NCBI GenBank assembly: GCA_019234295.1
Contig: JAFALK010000097.1
Location: 1 to 64,000 of the forward strand
Source of the DNA: Roseateles sp.
GTDB taxonomy: Bacteria > Pseudomonadota > Gammaproteobacteria > Burkholderiales > Burkholderiaceae_C
DNA length: 64,000 nt
Direction: 5' to 3'
Under the pieces are notes generated by a model. It had not been told where the DNA came from, did no database searches, and saw only the letters and a list, made by a program, of their open reading frames with translations. Below, in pieces: positions 16,652-25,748 of this stretch; position 1 is the stretch's first letter; the number at the start of each line of letters is the position of its first letter. The position numbers and the translations under genes are program-made.

Positions 16652-16675
16652 AGGCCGGCACGCGACGGCCGGCCT
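16652..16675 (-). terminator. Possible hairpin terminator
   Basis: Arms AGGCCGGC (16652-16659) and GCCGGCCT (16668-16675) pair perfectly over an eight-base loop. It lies 72 bases downstream of the minus-strand gene ending at 16747 and upstream of the GGDEF gene. The following sequence is only weakly T-rich, so rho-independent action is uncertain. The rest of the 190-base gap shows nothing else. Confidence 0.4.
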
Positions 16676-16746
16676 TGCGTGATCTTGTGCGCAGGGCGCC
16701 CGGCAGGAATTTGCTCAGGCGCTACACATGCTCACTCGGGACTGGC

Positions 16747-17166
16747 TCAGGCCTGGGCCGCGGCCGCGGGTGCCTCGCGTTCGCGCAGCTGCACGAGGCC
16801 CTTGGAGATGTAGAAGATGGCGATGGCATGCACGATCACCGGGCCCCAGTCCTCGTAGGTGACGAAGATGAAGGCATCCAAGATGTAGGCGACCAGGCCC
16901 ACATAGAAGGCCCAGGCCCGCTCGCGCTGGGCTTGCACGCCGATGGCGAAGAAGAAGGCCGCCGCCACGCCGGCCACCACCAGCGCCACCGCCAGCTGAT
17001 TGGCGAAGATGGCGTTGGCCAGCGTCGTGACGCCAAGCCCGAGCATGAAACTCGTGCGCGTGCCGCTGAAGAACAGCACGGTATTGACCAGCGAGAAGCC
17101 GGCAATCCACCAGAACCACCGGGCCGCAGACAGCACGATGGGATCAGAACTCCTCGTCGAACTCAT
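16747..17166 (-). CDS. Small four-helix inner-membrane protein, uncharacterised
   Basis: 139 residues with four hydrophobic helices (about 15-33, 42-78 as a long or double segment, 84-102 and 106-125) and a short charged tail. No functional motif or family is recognised. A start at 17166 fits: a weak GGAGAC-like site precedes it. It is divergent from the phosphatidylserine decarboxylase gene. Confidence 0.7.
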   Translation of the reverse strand: MSSTRSSDPIVLSAARWFWWIAGFSLVNTVLFFSGTRTSFMLGLGVTTLANAIFANQLAVALVVAGVAAAFFFAIGVQAQRERAWAFYVGLVAYILDAFIFVTYEDWGPVIVHAIAIFYISKGLVQLREREAPAAAAQA

Positions 17167-17289
17167 TCCTTGTCTCCTAGGTCTTTTTTATGAGTGGGCG
17201 CGAGAGTAGCGGTGACCAAGCCCCGGCGCCCTCGGCACTTATGCCTAGGGACTGGCCCTAAAATCCTGCGCCCTCTTCAAGGAAAACGC

Positions 17290-18132
17290 GTGTCAGACCG
17301 GATCAAAGTCCTGCCCCAGTACCTCATGCCCAAGCAGGCCATGACTTCGCTGGCAGGCAAGCTCGCGTCGGCGCGCCTGGGTGCCATCACCACGGGCACG
17401 ATCCGCCGCTTCGTGGCGCGCTACGGCGTGAACATGGCCGAGGCGGCTGAGTCGGACATCGCGGCCTACCCGACCTTCAACGAATTCTTCACCCGTGCGC
17501 TCAAGCCAGGCGCGCGTCCGATCGCGGACGCGCGGCTGATTTGCCCGGTCGACGGCGCGATCAGCCAGTTTGGCCGCATCGAGGGCGGGCAGATCTTTCA
17601 GGCCAAGGGCCACAGCTTCAGCGCGACGGCCCTGGTCGGCGGCGATGCGGCTTTGGCGGCGCAGTTCCGGAACGGCTTCTTCGCCAATTTGTACCTGAGC
17701 CCGCGCGACTACCACCGCATCCACATGCCGGCCGACGGCCAGCTCACGCGCATGATCCACGTGCCCGGCGAGCTGTTCTCGGTCAATCCGCTGACGGCCC
17801 GCGGCATCCCGGGGCTGTTCGCGCGCAACGAGCGCCTGGTCTGCGTGTTCGACGGCGAAGCTGGTCCATGGGTCCTGGTGCTGGTCGGTGCCACCATCGT
17901 GGGCTCCATGGCCACCGTCTGGCACGGCGTGGTCAATCCACCGCGTCCCGGGACCGTGCGGGAATGGCACTATGAACCCGGCCAGGTCGAGCTTCGCAAG
18001 GGCGAGGAGCTGGGTCGCTTCTTGCTGGGCTCCACCGTCGTGATGCTCTTCCCTGGCGCGCAGCCGCTGGATTTCAATCCGGCATGGCAGCCGGCCGGCC
18101 CGGTGCGGCTCGGCGAGCTGATGGCGAACTAA
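17290..18132 (+). CDS. psd: Phosphatidylserine decarboxylase proenzyme
   Basis: 280 residues. It converts phosphatidylserine to phosphatidylethanolamine at the inner membrane using a pyruvoyl group. The self-cleavage motif LGST is at residues 246-249, so Ser248 becomes the pyruvoyl prosthetic group of the alpha chain. PVDGAISQFG, SPRDYHRIHMP and VNPLTARGIPGLFARNER are typical of the proteobacterial PSD-B type. The GTG start at 17290 has AAGGAA seven bases upstream and aligns with the usual N-terminus. The last four bases overlap the convergent EAL gene. Confidence 0.95.
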   Translation: MSDRIKVLPQYLMPKQAMTSLAGKLASARLGAITTGTIRRFVARYGVNMAEAAESDIAAYPTFNEFFTRALKPGARPIADARLICPVDGAISQFGRIEGGQIFQAKGHSFSATALVGGDAALAAQFRNGFFANLYLSPRDYHRIHMPADGQLTRMIHVPGELFSVNPLTARGIPGLFARNERLVCVFDGEAGPWVLVLVGATIVGSMATVWHGVVNPPRPGTVREWHYEPGQVELRKGEELGRFLLGSTVVMLFPGAQPLDFNPAWQPAGPVRLGELMAN

Positions 18133-20420
18133 AGCGCGGCACGACGCTCGGCACCACAAGCCTGGGCGTGGGCGATCAGGGCCTCCATGGCCTCGCCCGG
18201 CATCGGCCTGCCAAGCATGAATCCCTGCAACTGGGTGCAGCCCAGGCGCTCGGCCGCGGCGGCCTGCTCCTCGGTTTCCACGCCCTCGGCCACGATCTCC
18301 AGCCCCAGCGAATGCCCGAGCGTACAACTGGCCTGCACGATGGCAACTGCATCGGCCGCGGGTAGCGGCACGATCATGCTTCGATCCAGCTTGAGGGTGG
18401 TGATGGGCAGCTGGCGCAGCAGGGTCAGCGAGGACTGGCCGGTCCCGAAGTCGTCCAGCGCGCACAGCACGCCATGGTCGCGAAGGAGCTGCAGCTGGGG
18501 CAGCACGCGGCTCATCTGGCCGATGGCGGCGGACTCGGTGATCTCGATCTCGAGCAGCTCGCGCGGCAGGCGCAGCGCGTGCATGCGCGAGAGCAGGCGC
18601 TCGGCAAAGCCGGCGTCGTCGAACTGCACCGGCGAGACGTTCACGGCCACCGTCGGCACACTGTCATGCCGCGCCAGCCATTGAGCCATCTGCTTGAAGG
18701 CCAGCTCCAGCACCCGTTCCCCCAGCGCCTTGATCTGGCCCGTACGTTCGGCCGCCGGGATGAACTCCGCCGGGCTCACGCGGCCGCGACCGGGGCGCTC
18801 CCAGCGCACCAGCGCCTCCATGCCGGCGAGGGTGCGGCTGCCGGCCCTGAATTTGGGCTGGTACTCCAGCAACAACTCGCCCGCCGCAATCGCTCGGCCG
18901 AGCGACTGCTCGGCCTCCAGCCGTGCGCGGGTGACCCCGTCCATGGCGCGGTCGAAGAACACCGCCGAGACGCCCGCGTGGTGCTTGGCGCGGTGCATGG
19001 CACTCTCGGCGCAACGCAGCAGGGCCGCTGCATTGCGCGCATCGTGGGGGAACAATGCCACGCCGATGGACATGTGCACGAACAGCTCGGCATCGGCCAC
19101 GGCGAACGGCGCCTCCAGCAGGGCCGTCATCGCGTCCACCACCACACGCGCATCCTGCGGGCTCGCCGCGCCTTCAGCGATGACGAGGAATTGGTCCTCG
19201 CCCAGGCGCGCGAGCATGCAGCCCTCGGGCAACCTCTGGTCGAGGCGGCGCGCGATGGCGTGGAGCAGGGCGTCGCCGGCCTCATGGCCCAGGCTTTCGT
19301 TGACGAGTTGGAAGCGGTCCAGGTCGGCCGAGAGCACGGCCAGCGGGCGCGAGCCGGGCTCTGTCAGCAGCTGCAAACGGCTGAAGGCATGGTTGCGGTT
19401 GGGCAAGTCGGTCAGCTCATCGTGCAAGGCTTGACGACGCAGGGCCTCGACCGCGCGATGGCGGGAGGTGTCGTCGATGACCAAGAGCAGCTCGGCCGGC
19501 TCGCCGTCCCATTCGAGGTGGCTGGACTGGGCGCGGATGTGGATCTCGCGGCCATCGCGGCGCACGCGCACGGCCTCCCACTCGAAGCGCAGATCCGGGT
19601 TGACCAGCACCTGGTGATGCCGTTCCTCGGCCTCCCCCCACAGATGCGCAGGCACGAGATCCGCCAGCGTGCTTTGCGGCGCGCCGGTGCGATCCTCGTA
19701 GCCAAAGATGGCACGGACTGCCGGATTGGCGTAGACCACCTTGCCTCGTTGAGCCACGGCCAGGCCCTGGAGCGACTGATCGGCCAGACCCATGAAGCGC
19801 TCGTAGTGCCGACGCACTTCCTTGCGGGCGCGGCGAACGCACATCAGGATCTGGGCCAGCGAGAGCAGGGTCTGCACGTACAGGCCCGCGGTGTAGGTGA
19901 TCGGCGAGCGGCCGCGCTCGTCGAGCACGGGGCCGCTCAGGTGCACGAGCGCCGAGGCGACGAAGAACAAGGCCACGATGTGCTCGATGCGCTCGCCGCC
20001 CTGCCAGATCAGCACGCCGCAGGCGAAGGAGCCGGCTGCCAGCACGACGGCACCGACGATCAGGCCGATGCGGAAGTCGCGCGCGCCCAGCACGCTGAGC
20101 ACCACGAGCACGATGGCGAAGGCGGTCCAACTCAGCACGGGCGGCAGCTTCTTGTCGCGGTAATGGAGGGCACCGCTGAGCTGCAGGAACAGCGACGCCA
20201 TCAGGGCCGTCACGGCGACCAGGGCCTGCAGATCGTGCAGCAGGCCCGGCGGGAAGGCGTCCTGGAAGGTCGGCCCAACGATCAGGCCCAGGCCCAGCAG
20301 CATCCAGCTGACGCCCCACAGGCGCACATGCACGTGCTCGCGGTCCCAGCGCCAGAGCACCAGCAGGGCCGCGCCCAACATGGAGTTGAGGCTGGCGCTC
20401 ACGAACATCAGCTCGTTCAC
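18129..20420 (-). CDS. Membrane-bound PAS-GGDEF-EAL protein, probable c-di-GMP phosphodiesterase
   Basis: 763 residues. Six to seven N-terminal transmembrane helices (to about residue 205) are followed by a PAS domain (about 225-330). The GGDEF domain is degenerate: its signature reads GEDQF, so it should not make c-di-GMP and may bind GTP instead. The EAL domain has EALVRW, NVSPVQF, EITES, DDFGTGQSS, LKLDRS and VAEGVE, so all metal- and substrate-binding groups seem present and it should hydrolyse c-di-GMP. GTG 20420 is preferred, with GGAGGG ten bases upstream; a TTG at 20447 and an ATG at 20408 are alternatives. It is divergent from trpS. Confidence 0.88.
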   Translation of the reverse strand: MNELMFVSASLNSMLGAALLVLWRWDREHVHVRLWGVSWMLLGLGLIVGPTFQDAFPPGLLHDLQALVAVTALMASLFLQLSGALHYRDKKLPPVLSWTAFAIVLVVLSVLGARDFRIGLIVGAVVLAAGSFACGVLIWQGGERIEHIVALFFVASALVHLSGPVLDERGRSPITYTAGLYVQTLLSLAQILMCVRRARKEVRRHYERFMGLADQSLQGLAVAQRGKVVYANPAVRAIFGYEDRTGAPQSTLADLVPAHLWGEAEERHHQVLVNPDLRFEWEAVRVRRDGREIHIRAQSSHLEWDGEPAELLLVIDDTSRHRAVEALRRQALHDELTDLPNRNHAFSRLQLLTEPGSRPLAVLSADLDRFQLVNESLGHEAGDALLHAIARRLDQRLPEGCMLARLGEDQFLVIAEGAASPQDARVVVDAMTALLEAPFAVADAELFVHMSIGVALFPHDARNAAALLRCAESAMHRAKHHAGVSAVFFDRAMDGVTRARLEAEQSLGRAIAAGELLLEYQPKFRAGSRTLAGMEALVRWERPGRGRVSPAEFIPAAERTGQIKALGERVLELAFKQMAQWLARHDSVPTVAVNVSPVQFDDAGFAERLLSRMHALRLPRELLEIEITESAAIGQMSRVLPQLQLLRDHGVLCALDDFGTGQSSLTLLRQLPITTLKLDRSMIVPLPAADAVAIVQASCTLGHSLGLEIVAEGVETEEQAAAAERLGCTQLQGFMLGRPMPGEAMEALIAHAQACGAERRAAL

Positions 20421-20481
20421 TGCGGAAGCACCCTCCCTAGCGGACAATGGCGGTTCGTTTGCGACCGCCTACTGCATCACC

Positions 20482-21780
20482 ATGACCCAGCGCGTTCTGA
20501 CCGGCATCACGACCACCGGCACCTTGCATCTCGGCAATTATGTGGGCGCAATCCGTCCCGCGATTGCGGCAAGTCGAGAAGCGGGGGTGCAGAGTTTCTA
20601 CTTCATGGCGGATTACCACGCCCTCATCAAATGTGACGACCCCGACCGCGTGGCACGGTCACGATTGGAGATCACCGCCACCTGGATCGCCGCCGGCCTG
20701 GACCCCGAACGCACGCTCATCTACCGCCAGAGCGACCTGCCCGAGATCCCCGAGCTGACGTGGCTGCTGACCTGCGTGACCGCCAAGGGCCAGATGAACC
20801 GGGCCCATGCCTACAAGGCCGCCGTGGACGCCAACCTGGCCGAGAACGAGGACGCGGACGCCGGCATCTCCATGGGCCTGTTCAGCTACCCCATCCTCAT
20901 GGCCGCCGACATCCTGATCTTCAACGCCCACCGCGTGCCTGTTGGCAAGGACCAGGTCCAGCATATCGAGATGGCGCGCGATGTGGCCCAGCGCTTTAAC
21001 CACTTGTTCTGCCCGCCGGACGCGCCGCTCTTTGTCTTGCCCGAGGCCGCCGTGGAGCCCGATATGGAGCTGCTGCCCGGCCTGGACGGGCGCAAGATGA
21101 GCAAGAGCTACGACAACGTGGTGCCGCTCTTCGTCGGCGGCTCCAAGGCCCTGAAGGAGGCCATCGCCCGCATCGTGACCGACAGCAAGCTGCCCGGCGA
21201 GCCCAAGGAACCCGAGGGCACGGCCCTGGTCCAGCTGTTCGACGCCTTCGCCAAGCCGCAGGAGCGAGCCGCCTTCCGCGCCGAGTTGCGCGCCGGCCTG
21301 TCCTGGGGGGAGGCCAAGCAACGTCTTTTCGACCAGATCGAAGGCCAGATCGGCCCCATGAGGGCCAAGTACGACGAGCTGATGGCCGCGCCCGAGAAGC
21401 TCGAAGCCATCTTGCAGCAGGGCGCCGCCAAGGCCCGTGCGCTGGCTGGCCCCCTGCTGGCGCAGGCGCGCCAGGCCGTGGGCCTGCGCAGCTTCGCCCT
21501 GCCGCTGAACACGGGCGTCAGCGGGAAGAAGGAGAAGGCCGCGCTGCCCGTCTTCAAGCAATACCGCGAGGCCGACGGCAAGTTCTACTTCAAGCTCAAT
21601 GCCGCCGACGGCAGCCTGCTGCTGCAAAGCGCCGGCTTCGACTCCGGTCGCGACGCCGGTCAATGGGTCTCGCGCCTGAAGATCGAGGGGGCTTCGGTCC
21701 TGGGTTCCGCGCCGGTGCAAAAGGCGGCCGATGATGCGAGCATTGCCGCTGCCCTTGCCGCATTTGGAGACGCTGCATGA
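20482..21780 (+). CDS. trpS: Tryptophanyl-tRNA synthetase with C-terminal DUF1508/YegP-like extension
   Basis: 432 residues; the usual bacterial enzyme is about 330-350. The class Ic core has TTGTLHLGN (HIGH equivalent, residues 11-19) and KMSKS at 205-209, and charges tRNA-Trp. The last 90 residues, joined by a SGKKEKAALP linker, include GKFYFKLNAADGSLLLQS, which resembles one YegP/DUF1508 repeat. Such an extension occurs in some betaproteobacterial TrpS proteins; its role is unknown. ATG 20482 gives the normal N-terminus. It overlaps the next gene by four bases (ATGA). Confidence 0.95.
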   Translation: MTQRVLTGITTTGTLHLGNYVGAIRPAIAASREAGVQSFYFMADYHALIKCDDPDRVARSRLEITATWIAAGLDPERTLIYRQSDLPEIPELTWLLTCVTAKGQMNRAHAYKAAVDANLAENEDADAGISMGLFSYPILMAADILIFNAHRVPVGKDQVQHIEMARDVAQRFNHLFCPPDAPLFVLPEAAVEPDMELLPGLDGRKMSKSYDNVVPLFVGGSKALKEAIARIVTDSKLPGEPKEPEGTALVQLFDAFAKPQERAAFRAELRAGLSWGEAKQRLFDQIEGQIGPMRAKYDELMAAPEKLEAILQQGAAKARALAGPLLAQARQAVGLRSFALPLNTGVSGKKEKAALPVFKQYREADGKFYFKLNAADGSLLLQSAGFDSGRDAGQWVSRLKIEGASVLGSAPVQKAADDASIAAALAAFGDAA

Positions 21781-22214
21781 AGACGACACGCCGTACGGCC
21801 CTGCTCGCCGCCACCGTGGCAGCGCCCGCGCTCGCCGGCGCTGCCGCCACCGACGCCGACAAGGTCGTCTATCACTTCGACGACACGGCCCACCAGGCCA
21901 TCAAGGGCCTTCGTAATATTCGCAACCACCTGGACGTGGCGCCGGAGACCAGGATCGTCGCCGTCGCGCATGCCGAGGGGGTGGACTTCTTGATGGAAGG
22001 CGCCAAGGACGCTAAGTACCCGGACATCGAGTACGCGCCCCTGGTCTCAGCCCTCGTGGCCCGCGGCGTGGTCTTCGAGATCTGCGAGATCACGATGAAG
22101 AACCGCAAGCTCGACAGGTCGCAGTTCGTGATGGACGCCCAGTTCACGCCCTCAGGCGTGGTGCGGGTGGCGCGACTGCAGCAGCGGGAGGGCTTTGCCT
22201 ATCTCAAGCCCTGA
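21777..22214 (+). CDS. Exported DsrE/DsrF-like protein
   Basis: 145 residues with a twin-arginine-like leader (KTTRRTALLAATVAAPALAGA), then a compact alpha/beta domain of the DsrE fold: KVVYHFDD, ALKGL-type helix IKGLRNIRNHLDV, ETRIVAVAHAEGVDFL and ALVARGVVFEICEITM. A cysteine sits in the last strand where sulfur-relay DsrE proteins often carry one. These periplasmic DsrE-like proteins are common in sulfur-oxidising betaproteobacteria and mostly uncharacterised. Its start overlaps the trpS stop, so it is probably cotranscribed. Confidence 0.8.
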   Translation: MKTTRRTALLAATVAAPALAGAAATDADKVVYHFDDTAHQAIKGLRNIRNHLDVAPETRIVAVAHAEGVDFLMEGAKDAKYPDIEYAPLVSALVARGVVFEICEITMKNRKLDRSQFVMDAQFTPSGVVRVARLQQREGFAYLKP

Positions 22215-22253
22215 TCAAGTCCTGGTCAAGCCCCGATCGAGCCCCGGTCAAGC
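22210..22253 (+). repeat. Four tandem copies of an 11-base unit at the end of the DsrE-like gene
   Basis: The unit CCYGRTCRAGY repeats four times without spacers at 22210-22220, 22221-22231, 22232-22242 and 22243-22253, with purine/pyrimidine transitions only. The first copy contains the TGA stop of the preceding gene. A fifth, poorer copy precedes it inside the coding sequence. Confidence 0.75.
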
Positions 22254-22324
22254 CATGAGGCCCGGACCAGCGCCCCGCGCTGAAATCGGATAGCCTCGCC
22301 GCTTGCTTGAAGCAGGAGCTCTCA

Positions 22325-22756
22325 ATGTCCGAACGAACCGGTGGCTGCCTCTGCGGCCAAGTACGCTTTCGCCTCACGGCAGAACCTCTGGCCTCGCGCA
22401 TCTGCTGGTGCCGCGACTGCCAGCACATCGCCGGCAACGGCACGGTCAACGCGATCTTCCCGGCCAGTGCCATCGAGATCACGGGCGGCACCTCAGCCTT
22501 CGTGAGCACGGCCGAGAGTGGCAATCAGGTCACGCGGCGCTTCTGCCCGCAATGCGGCTGCCACCTCTTCGCCGATTCGAGCGGACGGCCCGGCTTCTCG
22601 GTGGTGCGCGTTGGCACACTGGACGATCCGTCCTCGATCAAGCCCTCGGTCAATATGTGGAGCGCGAGTGCGCCGAGCTGGGCCTGCCTGGATGCGTCGA
22701 TCCAAGCCGTGGAGCGCCAGCCCGTGCCGCCGCAGCCCGCCAAGCCGGCCTCCTGA
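22325..22756 (+). CDS. GFA-family (glutathione-dependent formaldehyde-activating-like) zinc protein
   Basis: 143 residues with the complete GFA zinc-ligand set: GGCLCGQVRF, CWCRDCQHIAGNG and RRFCPQCGCHLF. The family shares the fold of the S-hydroxymethylglutathione-forming enzyme Gfa, but most members have no proven substrate. The ATG at 22325 has AGGAG eight bases upstream. It converges on gshA with nine bases between the stops. Confidence 0.9.
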   Translation: MSERTGGCLCGQVRFRLTAEPLASRICWCRDCQHIAGNGTVNAIFPASAIEITGGTSAFVSTAESGNQVTRRFCPQCGCHLFADSSGRPGFSVVRVGTLDDPSSIKPSVNMWSASAPSWACLDASIQAVERQPVPPQPAKPAS

Positions 22757-22765
22757 GCCGGCCGC

Positions 22766-24283
22766 TCAGAGCTCCAGCGCCTCCGGCGCCACGTAGCGCT
22801 CGAGGAATTCCTCGAAGTCCAGCGTGTCCTCGTCCTCGATGCGCTGCTGCGCGGCCAGCGATTCGCGCGCCAGGCGGGCGTAATGCTCGTCCAGGCCCGC
22901 CGCATGGGGCAGGCTCCTGATGAAGGCACGTGTCATCTCCGAGCGAGCCCGGACGAAGCCGACGTGCGAGCTGCAGTACTCCTGCTTCATCGCTTCGAGA
23001 ACCCGGGCCGAGGGCGTGGTCTCGGGCTTGATGAGGCGCCGGCGCGCTTCCATCAACGCTTCGCCGTACGCGCTGCTGCCGTGGGCGGCGTCGAGCGCCG
23101 CGGCCATGGGCTCGCATTCGCGCAGCACTTCGGCGCCCCAGTCGGCGAGGCTGCGTGTGCGCGTGCCGTACTCGAGCTGCAGGTCCTTCTCGCGGCCGCG
23201 CGCGGCCACGCGGTGCTGGTTGCGCGACAAGGCGGCGATTTCCTCGGGCGTGTCGGGCGGGCTGTCACTCGTGAGGCAGTGGAGCAGGAAGACATCGAGG
23301 AAGCGCATGGTCTGCGCATTGATGCCCACGGGCTCGAAGGGGTCGAGGTCCATGCAGCGCACCTCCACGTACTCGACGCCGCGCTCGCGCAGCGCATGCA
23401 ACGGCCGCTCGCCGGGGCGGATCACGCGCTTGGGCCGGATCGTGCCGTAGAACTCGTTCTCGATCTGCAGGAGGCTGGTCGAGAGCTGGTTGTAGTCGCC
23501 GCCCGGGTTGCGCACGCCGATGGCTTCGTAGGGAGCGTAGACATGGGTCAGTGCGCCTTCGAGCGAAGCGGCATAGCTGTCGAGGTTGTTGTAACTCACG
23601 GCCAGCAGGGCCTGGGCGTCGCTCTGGTAGCCCAGGCGGCCCATGCGCAGCGAGGTGGCGTGCGGCATGTGGAAGGTGTGGACCTGGCCGTTGCAGCCCA
23701 GCGGCAGCAGCTCGTGCCGGCGCCCGGCCACGAAGCTCGAACACAGGGCCGGGCTGGCACCGAAGAGGTAAAGGAGCAGGAAGCTGTGGCGGCGGAAGTT
23801 GCGGATCAGGCTGAAGTACTGCTCACTACTCACGCCGGGCAAGGACCAGTTGTAGTGGATGCCCGAGATGGTCTGCATGCGCCGGCCATAGCGCTGACCC
23901 AGGCCCACGCGATAGATGCTCTTGGCGCGGCCGATGTTGGAGTTGCCGTAGCGGCCGATGGGGATGGTCTCATCGGTGGGCAGGCCGCAGGGCATGGAGC
24001 TGACCCAGAGCCGCTCCTGGCCCTCCGCGGCCAGCACGGCATAGACGGCCTGGTGCACGTCGGTCAGCTCCCTCAGCGCCTGTTCAGGCGTTGCATGCAC
24101 GCCCGTGATCAGTTCCAGCTGCGATTCGCTGTAGTCGGTGGTGATGGAGGGATGTGTGAGCGCCGAGCCCAGGGCCAGCGAATGCGGTGTCATCGCCAGC
24201 GTGCCGTCGGGCAGCGCACGCAGGCTCTCCTTCTCGATACCGCGGCGGATGCCCAGCAGTTGTGCGTCGGCCAAGGTGACCAT
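22766..24283 (-). CDS. gshA: Glutamate-cysteine ligase (proteobacterial type)
   Basis: 505 residues; makes gamma-glutamylcysteine, the first step of glutathione synthesis. Family blocks are RRGIEKESLRAL (ATP/Glu site), THPSITTDYSESQLELITG, the IGRYGNSNIGRAKSIYR substrate region, ISGIHYNWS and EVRCMDLDPFEPVGI. ATG 24283 has AAGGAAG seven bases upstream. Length and composition are normal. The upstream minus-strand gene ends 78 bases away, so gshA may be cotranscribed with the Fur-controlled cluster or have its own promoter. Confidence 0.96.
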   Translation of the reverse strand: MVTLADAQLLGIRRGIEKESLRALPDGTLAMTPHSLALGSALTHPSITTDYSESQLELITGVHATPEQALRELTDVHQAVYAVLAAEGQERLWVSSMPCGLPTDETIPIGRYGNSNIGRAKSIYRVGLGQRYGRRMQTISGIHYNWSLPGVSSEQYFSLIRNFRRHSFLLLYLFGASPALCSSFVAGRRHELLPLGCNGQVHTFHMPHATSLRMGRLGYQSDAQALLAVSYNNLDSYAASLEGALTHVYAPYEAIGVRNPGGDYNQLSTSLLQIENEFYGTIRPKRVIRPGERPLHALRERGVEYVEVRCMDLDPFEPVGINAQTMRFLDVFLLHCLTSDSPPDTPEEIAALSRNQHRVAARGREKDLQLEYGTRTRSLADWGAEVLRECEPMAAALDAAHGSSAYGEALMEARRRLIKPETTPSARVLEAMKQEYCSSHVGFVRARSEMTRAFIRSLPHAAGLDEHYARLARESLAAQQRIEDEDTLDFEEFLERYVAPEALEL

Positions 24284-24361
24284 GTTCTTCCTTCGTCAGC
24301 GGACGCGCACAGTAGCAGAAGCGCATGACTTGTGCATGGCCGCGCGAGCAAGACCCCATGC

Positions 24362-24802
24362 CTACGGGTGTGGTGCGCGCGAGCTCTGTCTTCCGCGTCG
24401 ATGCTTCCAGAATACGAGCACGGCGGCAAACCCCAGCCCCCAGTGCAGGGCGCTGGCGCTGGCGTGCCAGTCCTCGGGCGCGTAATAGAGCAGCAGCGCC
24501 GTGCCCGCCAGCACCGTGAGGCATAGCGTGAGCGTCACCCCGCTCCAGCGATTCCTGCGCAGCCGCCATCCCGTGACGATGTGGGTCGCGCTCATGGAGC
24601 CGAACACGAATAGGCCGGCATAGGCCACGATGCCGTGAAGCCGCAGCATCCAGGCTTCGAGCGGGTTGGGAAGCTCCATCCCCCCTTCGCCGACGGAGCG
24701 CATGAAAAAGTGCGCGCTGATCCATGCGGCCCCGGAGAGCACGAGCAAGGTGGCCGTCGCGTACAGCGCGATGAGTTGCCAGCGCTGCGGGCGCAGGCCC
24801 AT
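24362..24802 (-). CDS. Four-helix, histidine-bearing membrane protein (DUF4405/cytochrome b561-like)
   Basis: 146 residues from ATG 24802, with four transmembrane helices. Histidines lie inside or at helix edges: SAHFF, RLHGIVAYAG, MSATHIVTGW and ALHWGLGFAAV. That spacing suits bis-haem b ligation as in DUF4405 and small cytochrome b561-like proteins. A longer form from TTG 24886, two bases after the apbE stop, would add 28 residues and cannot be excluded. Beside an FMN-binding protein and ApbE, it is a plausible quinol-to-flavin electron conduit across the inner membrane; this is inference. Confidence 0.65.
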   Translation of the reverse strand: MGLRPQRWQLIALYATATLLVLSGAAWISAHFFMRSVGEGGMELPNPLEAWMLRLHGIVAYAGLFVFGSMSATHIVTGWRLRRNRWSGVTLTLCLTVLAGTALLLYYAPEDWHASASALHWGLGFAAVLVFWKHRRGRQSSRAPHP

Positions 24803-24888
24803 CGGGGCGATGCGTCCCGCAGCAGGGCGATGCAGATGGTGCCGGCCAGGGCCTGACACTTTGTGAGGGGGCGAAGGACGGTTCAAGA

Positions 24889-25740
24889 TCAGAGACGTTC
24901 AGACGCGCCGCCGCGATACCACACGAAGGCCTCGGCGTCGCGCCGCCGCAGCATGGGCAGAGATTCGACGCCGAGCAGCCACACGACCTTTGTCAAGGCG
25001 TCGGCAGCGGCACAGGACGGCGCACAGACTGTCACGGACATGGGCGCATTTTCCGCGAGCTCGGTGCCCTGACGCACGAGATGCTCGGCGTCGCCCTCCG
25101 GCTTGGCGAGTGCCCAGGCCGTCGTGGCGCAGGCCATGTTCGAGAGTTCGGCCAGCGGCCTGCTGAACGCAGGCTCGCGGGGGTCTCGCACCCTGACCGT
25201 CAGCGCCCGGCTGCCGAACACGCGCAGGTCGCCACCCGCGTTGACCAGGCCGCTGGTGAGTCCCGCATCCTGGAGTGATCGAACCGCGGCATCGACCGCG
25301 AAACCCTTGGCAATGCCTCCCAGGTCGATCCAGGGCGTGGCGCGAATGTGAACGAGCGGGGCGTCCAGCAGAGCCACGGCCTGCGTCAGCGACCGCGCGC
25401 CTTCCGCCAAGGCCTCGGGTGGATGGGGAAGCAGCCCGCGCGCCACCAGGGTTGAGGCACAGCAGACGTTGAAGGCCCCTGCGGACTCGCGCTCCAGCTG
25501 CTGCGCGAGCGCGAGCACGGCGTGGGTCTCGGGGGCAACGCTGACCGTCTCACCGCCGGTCGTCCGGGCCAGACGCCGCAGATCGCTCTGGGGTTCATGA
25601 AAGCTCATGGCCTTGTGGAAGGCCGCGACCCGGTCGAACGCTTCGTCAAGAGCAGTCTGCGCGCGGGGAGCATCACTGTCGACTTCGATGCTGACGAGGG
25701 TGCCCAGCAAAGGCCTGGCCTGTCGCAAGCGCGCTGCCAT
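24889..25740 (-). CDS. apbE: FAD:protein FMN transferase (ApbE)
   Basis: 283 residues. ApbE covalently attaches FMN from FAD to a Thr/Ser in SGAT-type motifs of exported proteins. Family features are PLLGTLVSIEV, AMSFHEPQSDL, WIDLGGIAKGFAVD (FAD/Mg site), GLVNAGGDLRVFG and the C-terminal SVTVCAPSCAAADALTKVVWLLG with the metal-binding region. It begins RQARPLLGT with no clear export signal, so it may act before or during export or use an atypical signal. It lies eight bases after its likely substrate gene, the FMN-binding protein. Confidence 0.92.
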   Translation of the reverse strand: MAARLRQARPLLGTLVSIEVDSDAPRAQTALDEAFDRVAAFHKAMSFHEPQSDLRRLARTTGGETVSVAPETHAVLALAQQLERESAGAFNVCCASTLVARGLLPHPPEALAEGARSLTQAVALLDAPLVHIRATPWIDLGGIAKGFAVDAAVRSLQDAGLTSGLVNAGGDLRVFGSRALTVRVRDPREPAFSRPLAELSNMACATTAWALAKPEGDAEHLVRQGTELAENAPMSVTVCAPSCAAADALTKVVWLLGVESLPMLRRRDAEAFVWYRGGASERL

Positions 25741-25748
25741 GGGAGGCC

